Source: JAGMES01 sp023128035 (lineage in GTDB: Bacteria; Bacillota; Halanaerobiia; DY22613). From it: DNA of 28,079 bases. How positions within the stretch are numbered: the stretch's first letter is position 1; the number at the start of each line of letters is the position of its first letter. The stretch covers positions 1 through 28,079 of the forward strand of contig DAOVRZ010000081.1 in the NCBI GenBank assembly GCA_030627905.1, given 5' to 3'. Positions 16,413-23,747 of the stretch are shown piece after piece. The notes beneath the pieces were generated by a model. The model made no database searches, was not told the origin of the DNA, and saw nothing but the letters and a program-made list of their open reading frames with translations. Made by a program: the position numbers and the translations under genes.

Positions 16413-17450
16413 TTAGAACTGAATAGCAGCACTGGATACAGAATAGCCTGTTCCCCCATTAAATAAAACTACTAGATCTCCTTTTTCGATTTTTCCATCT
16501 TTTTGCATTTTTTGCAAGTTAAAGAAAACATCTGGCACACCCATATGTCCGTATTCCTTAGCTAAATACGCTGATGTTTTTTCCATCGGTATTTCTACCA
16601 TACCAGCTATTTTCTTTAAAAAGTGACCACCTACATTATAATAGATAAGTTTATTAACATCTTTTTTTGTTTTATTAATTTTTTTAAAGAGATCATCTAA
16701 AGTCTGCAGATTCAATTTAATTATTTTATCGGCAACTTCTCTTCTCTCAGCTTCATCTTTCAAGTTATGTCTTGCGGATTCAATCATACTACCAAAATAT
16801 AATCCTTGCTCTACATGTTCGGGTGTAACAGGTGTTTTTGTTCCTCCAACGAGAGGAATTCGCCAGATATAATTCAGGCTACCTTCTGTTTTATTAGATA
16901 TTCCAAGTATTTTGTGATCTTTAATACCTTTTCTTAAAATTACTGCGCTAGCTCCATCTCCCAAGAACATACCATCCGAACAAGTCCAACGATTTACTAA
17001 CGGTTCTTTCCACATTTCTGCAGAAACTAACAAGACTGTATTCACATTTGGGTCTGAGAGAATTTTTGCACAACCATATTCTAAAGCCATAAGTTGAGCA
17101 TTACAAGATTGCTCTAGACGAAACGCAGCAGCATTTTTAGCACCAATCTCATGCTGAATTTTTGCATAATCTGCATAGATAAAATGTTCTGGCCAACTGA
17201 TATAGGAGTAAATAATCAAATCAATCTCCTCAGGATCTACATTTCCATTTTCCATAGCATCTTTTGCTGCCTTTATCGCCATATCTGTTTGAAATTCATC
17301 ATCAGCTGCAACATGAACTTGTTCAACTTGCACCTTATTAATTAATTCATCAGAAATATTGTATTTTTCTTTAACATCATGTACACTTACCACTTTTTCA
17401 GGGATATATGATCCCATACTAAAAATTCCTACATCTTGAAACATACTCAT
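16413..17450 (-). CDS. KAS-III-like protein E, His and Asn exchanged (Cys-Asn-His)
   Basis: A 345-residue KAS-III homologue with Cys116 in LEQSCNAQ, Asn272 in IYYNVGG in place of the catalytic His, and His302 in YGHMGVPD in place of the catalytic Asn. It resembles D throughout, including the LVNRW segment after the nucleophile strand and the IWRIP/LWKIP segment. Adjacent homologous genes with matching active-site changes suggest two subunits of one heterodimer or two successive steps. The start ATG lies 6 bases after GGAGGG and 21 bases from the stop of F. The reaction is unknown. Confidence 0.85.
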   Translation of the reverse strand: MSMFQDVGIFSMGSYIPEKVVSVHDVKEKYNISDELINKVQVEQVHVAADDEFQTDMAIKAAKDAMENGNVDPEEIDLIIYSYISWPEHFIYADYAKIQHEIGAKNAAAFRLEQSCNAQLMALEYGCAKILSDPNVNTVLLVSAEMWKEPLVNRWTCSDGMFLGDGASAVILRKGIKDHKILGISNKTEGSLNYIWRIPLVGGTKTPVTPEHVEQGLYFGSMIESARHNLKDEAERREVADKIIKLNLQTLDDLFKKINKTKKDVNKLIYYNVGGHFLKKIAGMVEIPMEKTSAYLAKEYGHMGVPDVFFNLQKMQKDGKIEKGDLVVLFNGGTGYSVSSAAIQF

Positions 17451-17471
17451 GTGCTTCCCTCCTATTTCATT

Positions 17472-18506
17472 TTAGAGAAAATCTGACTCATCACACCACT
17501 CTATATACATTCCAGCCCAGGCAAGTCCAGCGCCAAATGCTGATAACGCAATTTTATCTCCAGATTTTATAATTCCTTTTTCAACTGCTTCACTTAGAGA
17601 TATAGTCACAGAACCTCCACCTGTATTTCCATATTTTTCGATGGTAGTATAAGTTTTTTCCATAGGTAATTGTAACTCTTCCATACAATTTTTAACAATA
17701 TTTATATTTGCCTGGTGAAATATAACCAAATCCAAGTCCTGTACACTAGTACCAGCCATTCTAGTTACATCCTCTACAACTTCAGCCCCAACTGTAATGG
17801 CAAATTTCCAAACAGCTTTACCATCCATCCTAAAGTAACGTTCATTTGAATTAATATTTTCTTTGTTTAATGGTAGAACTGTACCACCTGCTGGTATCTC
17901 AACAACATGATACTTATCACCTGCTACATTTAACTGATAAGATTTAATTCCCTTATCTTCTTTAATTCGACTTATTACTGCTGCACCTATGCCATCTCCA
18001 AAAAAACAGCAGGTATTTCGATCAGACCAATTAATCATATTTCTACTATTAATATCGCCAGAGATTACTAATACATTTTTGCAGGCACCACTTTTGACAA
18101 AATCAGCACCCACTGCAAGCGAATATACGCTTCCTGGACAACCTCCTACTGATAAATCAAATGTGCCGGCATTCTTTGCACCTAATTTTGATTGCACAAG
18201 ACAGGAAGTTGCAGGACTTAGATGATCAGGATCCAGTCTCGCAAGGATTATTAAATCTATCTCCTCAGGTTTTACTTTCGCATTTTCCAATGCTCTTTGA
18301 GCTGCTTTAATCGCAATATCACTCAATGCTTCTGTATCATCTGCTAATCTTCTAGCTTCTATACCAAGCTTTGATCGAATCCATTCATCTGAAGTATCAA
18401 TTTTTTCTGCTAAATCATCATTGGTTACAATATTTTTTGGAACATAGTGACCTATACCTTTAATCCCAGCAAAATAATTACCATTTGCATGAATATTTAC
18501 TTCCAC
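17472..18506 (-). CDS. KAS-III condensing enzyme F, canonical triad
   Basis: A 344-residue KAS-III enzyme with Cys123 (GGCPGS), His264 (FHQAN) and Asn294 (YGNTGGGS). It keeps the EWIRSKLGIEARR N-terminal signature and DPDHLSPATS. It is the intact sister of B (11966-13000), which lost the His. If the two form a heterodimer, F would be the catalytic half. Translation starts at a GTG behind GAGGTGAG; the next in-frame start would cut off the conserved N-terminus. It begins 19 bases after the SCP2-like gene. Confidence 0.9.
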   Translation of the reverse strand: MEVNIHANGNYFAGIKGIGHYVPKNIVTNDDLAEKIDTSDEWIRSKLGIEARRLADDTEALSDIAIKAAQRALENAKVKPEEIDLIILARLDPDHLSPATSCLVQSKLGAKNAGTFDLSVGGCPGSVYSLAVGADFVKSGACKNVLVISGDINSRNMINWSDRNTCCFFGDGIGAAVISRIKEDKGIKSYQLNVAGDKYHVVEIPAGGTVLPLNKENINSNERYFRMDGKAVWKFAITVGAEVVEDVTRMAGTSVQDLDLVIFHQANINIVKNCMEELQLPMEKTYTTIEKYGNTGGGSVTISLSEAVEKGIIKSGDKIALSAFGAGLAWAGMYIEWCDESDFL

Positions 18507-18525
18507 AATATCTCACCTCTCATAC

Positions 18526-18918
18526 TCAGTATCCTAAATTTTTTGCAGCAATTTTATAAAATTTCTGAGTTGGTAAATTATTTGCTTGTAATATATTCTT
18601 CATACCACCTTTTGCAAATACGATCTCGTCTTTAATCAACGCCTTCATCGCATTTAATTTACCAATATTTATATTATGATAAACATCGCTATTCATTCGC
18701 AATACTACATGTGTATCTTCATCTATATTTTTAGTTATTGAAATTTGTCCATTTTCAATAGTAGTTGTAAAACCAAATTCCAGATCAGGTAAATCAGTTC
18801 CTACCTTTAAATATTTTATTCGTTTAACCGATTTTACTGCTTCTTCATCATCTAACAATAATTCTTCAAGATGGACTATTAATTTCCAAAATTCTTCCCA
18901 ATTTTTAAAAAAACTCAC
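18526..18918 (-). CDS. SCP2 sterol-binding-domain protein (hydrophobic carrier)
   Basis: I place the start at GTG 18918, because AAAGGAGG lies just before it and this leaves a 16-base gap to the stop of KAS G; an upstream frame extension would overlap that gene without a good site. The 130-residue product ends in a typical SCP2 segment with VVLRMNSDVYHNI, IGKLNAMKALI and a short FAKGGM motif. SCP2-like domains form a hydrophobic tunnel that binds fatty acyl-CoAs and lipids, and have no catalytic residues. It is set between KAS G and KAS F, so it may hold or pass hydrophobic intermediates, perhaps taking the role an acyl carrier protein has in other pathways. That role is inference. Confidence 0.85.
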   Translation of the reverse strand: MSFFKNWEEFWKLIVHLEELLLDDEEAVKSVKRIKYLKVGTDLPDLEFGFTTTIENGQISITKNIDEDTHVVLRMNSDVYHNINIGKLNAMKALIKDEIVFAKGGMKNILQANNLPTQKFYKIAAKNLGY

Positions 18919-18934
18919 ATTGATTCCTCCTTTT

Positions 18935-19951
18935 TTAGTCAACAAATTCTGATTTATCACACCATCTAAACATAATTCCACCCCAATTAAAGCCTGCACC
19001 ATTTCCAAAACAGAAGACATTATTACCTGGTTTTATCATACCGCGTTCTCTTGCTTCCTTTAAGATAATAAACATACTTCCGCCACCACTATGTCCAATC
19101 ATATCAGTTACAATCAGATTTTTGTCATAACCTGCATCAATAGAATCTAGTTGTTGATAAATTTGTGGTATTGCCGCAGGATGAGGTGCAATAAAATCAA
19201 TCTCTTCTTGCTTTAAACCAGCTCTATCAAGACAATTAGTGAAAGAATTTGCAAACCAATCTATGATCATTGGTATCAAAACTCCCATTTTTTCATCATT
19301 GTTTACACCATATGGTTTACCTTCCCATTCCTCTGTAGGAATTTTTGAACCCATTGAATAAATTCCGGAAGCATCATAGTGTTCTCCATTAGCATTAAAA
19401 GACTCAGAAAGAAAACCTTTAGCTCTATCTTTTAATTGACCAATAACTGCTGCACTTGCAGCATCTCCCAAAGCTCCTACCAACAAATTTTCTTCAAAAG
19501 AAAGAAAACGTGAACTAACATCGCCACAGATGACAAGAGCTTTTTTATGAGTACCATCTGCAACAAAACGTGCCGCTGTTGCCAAAGCAAATATAGGAGC
19601 GGCACAGGCCTGGTTCATATTTATAACCATGGTATTCTTTAGTCCTAACCGATGCTGTACCTGACAACCACTGGCAGGGCAATAATAATCATTTGAACCT
19701 GTCCCTAAAATAAGTAGCCCGATCTCTTCTGGTGATACCCCAGCATCTTTTAATGCTGCTTCACCCGCTTTTACTGCCAGATCAGATAAAGCCTGACCAT
19801 CACTGACCCATCTTCTTTCTTTAACTGCCAATATGAGCTCGACTTTTGAAGCTGATACACCTGTTAGTTTTTCTATATCTTCATTTGTAACAACTTTTTC
19901 GGGCACATAGTAACCCAATCCTTGTATTCCTGCTTTTTCAAATAACTTCAT
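18935..19951 (-). CDS. KAS-III-like protein G, Cys-His-His variant
   Basis: I choose ATG 19951, which lies behind AGGAGGG; an upstream frame extension to 19978 would run into the previous gene. The 338-residue product has Cys116 (NQACAAP) and His257 (APHPAA), but the Asn position is His287 (IGHSGGGS). Between the strands it carries a longer loop (SMGSKIPTEEW) than the other homologues, and it is the most divergent of the eight. The Gly-rich GHSGGGS resembles A, D and E only in the His. The reaction is uncertain: condensation, acyl transfer or another thiolase-fold chemistry. It is 20 bases from the upstream dehydrogenase and 16 from the SCP2-like gene. Confidence 0.85.
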   Translation of the reverse strand: MKLFEKAGIQGLGYYVPEKVVTNEDIEKLTGVSASKVELILAVKERRWVSDGQALSDLAVKAGEAALKDAGVSPEEIGLLILGTGSNDYYCPASGCQVQHRLGLKNTMVINMNQACAAPIFALATAARFVADGTHKKALVICGDVSSRFLSFEENLLVGALGDAASAAVIGQLKDRAKGFLSESFNANGEHYDASGIYSMGSKIPTEEWEGKPYGVNNDEKMGVLIPMIIDWFANSFTNCLDRAGLKQEEIDFIAPHPAAIPQIYQQLDSIDAGYDKNLIVTDMIGHSGGGSMFIILKEARERGMIKPGNNVFCFGNGAGFNWGGIMFRWCDKSEFVD

Positions 19952-19971
19952 TGTGTTCCCTCCTGTTGTAA

Positions 19972-20817
19972 CTAACAATAATTGTAAAATCCTTTACCTG
20001 TTTTTCGACCGAGATGATTTGCATCCAACATCTTTTTAAACAATGGACATGGTCTATATTTTTGATCATGCAAATTCTCAAATAGACTCTTTAAACTATA
20101 GTAAATCGTATCCAATCCAACTAAATCGATTAATTTCAGTGGGCCAACTTTAATGTTCATTCCCAATTTCATAATCTCATCAATGTCTTCAGGTTTTTTC
20201 GTCAAATTTTCCATCTGCACAAATACCGCTTCATTAATCCACATCAGAAAAATTCGATTAAAAACAAAGCCTGGATGATCATCAACCAAAATATGTTGTT
20301 TATTGATCTTTATACAAAGCTGACGGGTTACTTCAATTATTTCTTCAGATGTGCACAATCCTTTTATTATTTCAACTATATCAATCATAGGAACAGGAGA
20401 AATAAAATGCATACCCAAAATTCGATGAGGTCTTGAAGTGACAGATGCCAGTTCTGTGATTGAAAATGTTGATGAATTACTAACCAAAATCATATCATCT
20501 CTCATATATTGATCAATTTGCTTAAAAAGTTCTAATTTTAATTCTTTCACTTCTTTTATTGTTTCAATTACAAAATCTGCTTTTTGAATATTTTCCAGGT
20601 CAGAAGAGATATAATAGAATTCAAGCTTATCTATAATTGCCTCTTTTTCACTCTCTTTTAATCTACCTTTGTTTACTTCATTATCAAAATAGTCTAAAAG
20701 TTTTTCTTCATAATTCTGACTGTTGCCATATATATCTACTTTAAATCCATGCTGTGCAAATACATGAATAATCCCACTACCCATCAAACCAGTACCAACT
20801 ACAGCTATTCGTTCCAA
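19972..20817 (-). CDS. 3-hydroxyacyl-CoA dehydrogenase (copy 2)
   Basis: A 281-residue PaaH/Hbd-type enzyme with nucleotide-binding GTGLMG (8-13), Ser116, His137 in MHFISPVP, Glu149 in IVEII and Asn187 in PGFVFNR. All catalytic positions are intact, unlike copy 1. Translation seems to start at TTG 20817, one base after the stop of the preceding SDR, with GAGGTG 8 bases upstream. The nearby ATG at 20822 is in a frame that stops after five codons. The family oxidises or reduces 3-hydroxyacyl-CoA with NAD(P). In this operon it most likely reduces a beta-keto-CoA made by a KAS-III enzyme. Confidence 0.9.
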   Translation of the reverse strand: MERIAVVGTGLMGSGIIHVFAQHGFKVDIYGNSQNYEEKLLDYFDNEVNKGRLKESEKEAIIDKLEFYYISSDLENIQKADFVIETIKEVKELKLELFKQIDQYMRDDMILVSNSSTFSITELASVTSRPHRILGMHFISPVPMIDIVEIIKGLCTSEEIIEVTRQLCIKINKQHILVDDHPGFVFNRIFLMWINEAVFVQMENLTKKPEDIDEIMKLGMNIKVGPLKLIDLVGLDTIYYSLKSLFENLHDQKYRPCPLFKKMLDANHLGRKTGKGFYNYC

Positions 20818-20818
20818 A

Positions 20819-21586
20819 TCATAAACACCTCACTTTACTTTTTGCTTCCAATCCACCATCGACTACTATAACCTGACCAGTTATATAAGAGGCTTTTTCA
20901 CTTGCTAAAAATAATACACCTGATATTACATCATCTACTTTACCGACATAACCTACTGGAATCATTTTTACAGCCTTCTGATAAAGATCTCCTTGTTCTT
21001 CTCCTTTGAGATGTGATTCGAGCAAGCCTGACTCGATTGTATTGACAGTTATTCCTTTGTATGCTAATTCTTTTGCGATGTTTTTAGTCATACTGCTGAT
21101 GCTTTCTTTAACTGTCCAGGAAAAAGTTTGGCCCAGGTGATGAGAGAGTCTATCAAAAGTATACAGATTGATAATTTTTCCATAGGACTGTTTAATCATC
21201 TGTAATCCAACTGTCTTACAACAGTTAAAAGTAACTGTTAAATTATCAACAATTTTCTTTTTCCAATTCGCATCTTTTTCATCCATAAAAAATTTATTGC
21301 TACTTAATGACATTGAAGTATTAACGCAAATATCTATCTTCCCAAAATAATCTACCACTTCTGCTATTGCTCTTTCCATTTCTGATAAATCAGTAAGATC
21401 AGATTGAGTTGCAAGTACTTTTATGCCATACTTTTTTACTTCAGTACATATTTTTTGAACTGTATGTTCATTGTTGCTATAGATTATAGCTATGTCCGCC
21501 CCTTGTTCTGCAAACTTGATAGCCGCAGCTTTATCAAATCCATCTAATCCGGCGGTAATAAGTACAAGTTTGCCTTCGAATTCCAT
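20819..21586 (-). CDS. Degenerate short-chain dehydrogenase/reductase, catalytic Tyr missing
   Basis: A 255-residue SDR-fold protein of FabG-like length, with the typical C-terminal FLASEKASYITGQVIVVDGG. The cofactor and active-site motifs are eroded. The usual TGxxxGIG reads TAGLDGFD (11-18), the NNAG motif reads VNTSM (88-92), the catalytic Ser is Thr143, and the YxxxK motif reads SWTVK, so the Tyr is Ser156 while Lys160 remains. It is therefore unlikely to be a normal NAD(P)H ketoreductase. Since the frame is intact and has a perfect ribosome site (AAAGGAGG), it is probably kept for a structural role or a changed reaction, perhaps pairing with the intact FabG-like protein at 23748-24500. 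Confidence 0.85.
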   Translation of the reverse strand: MEFEGKLVLITAGLDGFDKAAAIKFAEQGADIAIIYSNNEHTVQKICTEVKKYGIKVLATQSDLTDLSEMERAIAEVVDYFGKIDICVNTSMSLSSNKFFMDEKDANWKKKIVDNLTVTFNCCKTVGLQMIKQSYGKIINLYTFDRLSHHLGQTFSWTVKESISSMTKNIAKELAYKGITVNTIESGLLESHLKGEEQGDLYQKAVKMIPVGYVGKVDDVISGVLFLASEKASYITGQVIVVDGGLEAKSKVRCL

Positions 21587-21617
21587 AATTTACCTCCTTT
21601 GAATCGTCCACGACTTA

Positions 21618-22730
21618 TCATTTTTTCTTCTTTTTCTCATCACTCCGAATAATAGCATTGCTTAAACAAGCTTCATGACAGCAAAAACAGCTTATACACT
21701 TTTTCTTATCTACTTCTGGGATATCTTTTATAGTAATAGCATTCACAGGACAAATCTTAAGACAAAGCTTACATTGGGTACAACTATCTTTTTTAAAAAC
21801 TGGAATTGGTTTTAAAAACGCATTGTATATAGGAGGAACTATTTTCATGATCACATCTCCTAACCAGACAAGTACTCTAGAAGGATGCTTATACTTTACT
21901 GGTGGGACATCATCACCTACAACAGTAATCTCATTACGCTTTGGTGAAAAATCATATTCAACAGCTTTCACTAGATAACCAATTTCCTTTAATTTTAGCC
22001 CAATCTGTTCAATAGCAACTAGATCTAATGCAGTTGGATTCTGACTTGCCAAAATCATCCCGGTTTGCTTGGGTGAACCATTAGTTGGACCATTTCCTTC
22101 CATACCAACAATTCCATCCATAATAGTTAGCTGTGGCTTTACTGTATTTAAAATATCTAATAATACGAGGTTAAAATTATCCACAGTTTGAGTATTGCCA
22201 TGAATATTGCTTTTATTTTTACCAACAATAGTCCCATACAAATTCTTCACAGCCCCAGTATAAACCATACCTGCGTGAATTTTAACTTTGGGAATATTAA
22301 TCACTACATCTGCCTCTGTTATATATTTGCTTAAGGGTATTCTTTTAAGCAAAATATTCTCTTCATTGATCACATAATCTATTTCATATCGATCAATGTC
22401 ACATATTTTGCAATCATATTTTTTGGCTACCTCTTCAACACCAGTTACTGTAAATATTTTTGATGTTCCATGTACCCCAGAATCACCTATCCAGATCTCT
22501 GCTCCGACTTTTTTCAGTATCTTACAGATAGCTTCAAGAACAGCGGGATGAGTGGTTGCCATCTTCTCAGGTTTTAAAGGTGAAACCAAATTTGGCTTAA
22601 GCAACACCTTATCCCCAGGTTTTACGAAATTTTCAATTCCACCTAAATGATCGATAACTTTATTAACAGCTTGATCGACTTTTTTTTGATCATATTCATA
22701 ACATTTTGCCATAGCAACAGTATTCTTCAT
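21618..22730 (-). CDS. DUF362-domain protein with two C-terminal [4Fe-4S] ferredoxin motifs
   Basis: The product of 370 residues has an N-terminal DUF362 domain (about 1-270) with LLKPNLV, IWIGDSG, INIPKVK and KNLYGTIVGK, followed by a bacterial ferredoxin-like domain. The ferredoxin part has CxxCxxCxxxCP (Cys317, 320, 323, 327) and a second CxxCxxCxxxC (Cys345, 348, 351, 355). I take the ATG at 22730 as the start, preceded by GGGGTG and one base after the stop of KAS H; GTG 22739 is possible. DUF362 proteins are widespread in anaerobes, but I know no reaction I can assign with confidence. In this setting, with a ferredoxin-linked IorAB in the same operon, electron transfer or a reductive step is plausible. 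The C-terminus is a run of Lys. Confidence 0.85.
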   Translation of the reverse strand: MKNTVAMAKCYEYDQKKVDQAVNKVIDHLGGIENFVKPGDKVLLKPNLVSPLKPEKMATTHPAVLEAICKILKKVGAEIWIGDSGVHGTSKIFTVTGVEEVAKKYDCKICDIDRYEIDYVINEENILLKRIPLSKYITEADVVINIPKVKIHAGMVYTGAVKNLYGTIVGKNKSNIHGNTQTVDNFNLVLLDILNTVKPQLTIMDGIVGMEGNGPTNGSPKQTGMILASQNPTALDLVAIEQIGLKLKEIGYLVKAVEYDFSPKRNEITVVGDDVPPVKYKHPSRVLVWLGDVIMKIVPPIYNAFLKPIPVFKKDSCTQCKLCLKICPVNAITIKDIPEVDKKKCISCFCCHEACLSNAIIRSDEKKKKK

Positions 22731-22731
22731 A

Positions 22732-23721
22732 TTAAACACCCCATTTTACAATCATTCCACCCCAGCACCAACCTGCGCCTGCTGAAGTAAAAGCTAACAC
22801 ATCCCCATCCTTTAATTCTCCATCTCGATTCATTTCATCCAAAGCCATAGGTATATTACCACTTGAAAAATTTCCATACCTATCAAGAGTGATTTTCACT
22901 ATCTCACGAGGAATGCCTAATTTATCTACAGAATCATATAATAAAGATATATTTGGCTGGTGAGGCACAACATGAGTTATATCTTCAACAGTTAAATTTG
23001 CTCTTTTTAATGCGATTTCGATACTTAGCGGCATTTTTACAGATGCTGCTTTATATACTTCTTTTCCATCCATAAATATATATTGATCACCACTTTCCAA
23101 TAATTCATAAGTGGCTTGATACTCCGATCCACAACCTTTTTGTGTCAAATCGTCTGTACCTTCTCCATCAGAGCCAAAATACATACCTTTTACCCCGTTC
23201 TCGCTTTCTGCTGCTTTAATTACAACAGCCCCCGCTCCATCTGCAAAAAATACACAATTTCTCTCGGTGTAATCAAGTGCTCTTGATAAAGCATCTGCTC
23301 CGATAATCAAAGCATTCTTAAAATACCCAGTTTGCAAAAATTGAGCTCCCGTTGAAAAAGCAAATATAAATCCTGGGCAACCTGCGTTAATATCAAAAGC
23401 TACAGCATTGATTGCACCTAATTTTCTTTGAACAATAGTAGAAGCAGAAGGTACTAATCGATCTGGTGTAACTGTTGCTAAAATAATCAACTCAATATCT
23501 TCTGGTTTTAATCCAGCATTCTCAATCGCTTTCCGCCCAGCTTCGAAAGCTATATCAGATGTACATTCATCTTTACTTACTCTTCTTCTAGCTTTGATAC
23601 CAAGTTTAGTTTCAACCCACTGTGCATTCGTATCAGGGGCTGTTTTTTCGAGCATTTCATTTGTTACCACCTCTTTTGGAACATAAGAACCTGTTCCACA
23701 AATACAAACTGATTTTTGCAT
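22732..23721 (-). CDS. KAS-III condensing enzyme H, canonical triad
   Basis: A 329-residue FabH-type enzyme starting at ATG 23721, which has GGAGG 9 bases upstream and aligns with the start of its sister C. A longer frame to 23778 would overlap the fabG-like gene. The triad is Cys115 (NAGCPGF), His254 (VPHQPN) and Asn284 (YGNFSSGN). TPDRLVPS and the WVETKLGI...RR motifs are kept. It is the first condensing enzyme translated after IorAB and FabG, so it is a good candidate to use the starter CoA made by IorAB, though this is inference from gene order. Confidence 0.92.
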   Translation of the reverse strand: MQKSVCICGTGSYVPKEVVTNEMLEKTAPDTNAQWVETKLGIKARRRVSKDECTSDIAFEAGRKAIENAGLKPEDIELIILATVTPDRLVPSASTIVQRKLGAINAVAFDINAGCPGFIFAFSTGAQFLQTGYFKNALIIGADALSRALDYTERNCVFFADGAGAVVIKAAESENGVKGMYFGSDGEGTDDLTQKGCGSEYQATYELLESGDQYIFMDGKEVYKAASVKMPLSIEIALKRANLTVEDITHVVPHQPNISLLYDSVDKLGIPREIVKITLDRYGNFSSGNIPMALDEMNRDGELKDGDVLAFTSAGAGWCWGGMIVKWGV

Positions 23722-23747
23722 TTTATTAAACCTCCGTATAAATAATA

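Noticed and set aside
18919..19020. N-terminal extension of the SCP2-like protein overlapping KAS G
   Set aside because: A GTG at 18918 with AAAGGAGG just upstream is a much better start, and the extension reads the 3' end of KAS G in another frame.
10937..23721. Reading the cluster as a type II polyketide or ladderane-type FabF cluster
   Set aside because: All eight condensing proteins have KAS-III features (about 330-345 residues, single Cys-His-Asn type layout, GI...RR N-terminus), not FabF/KS-alpha features, and no ACP is present.
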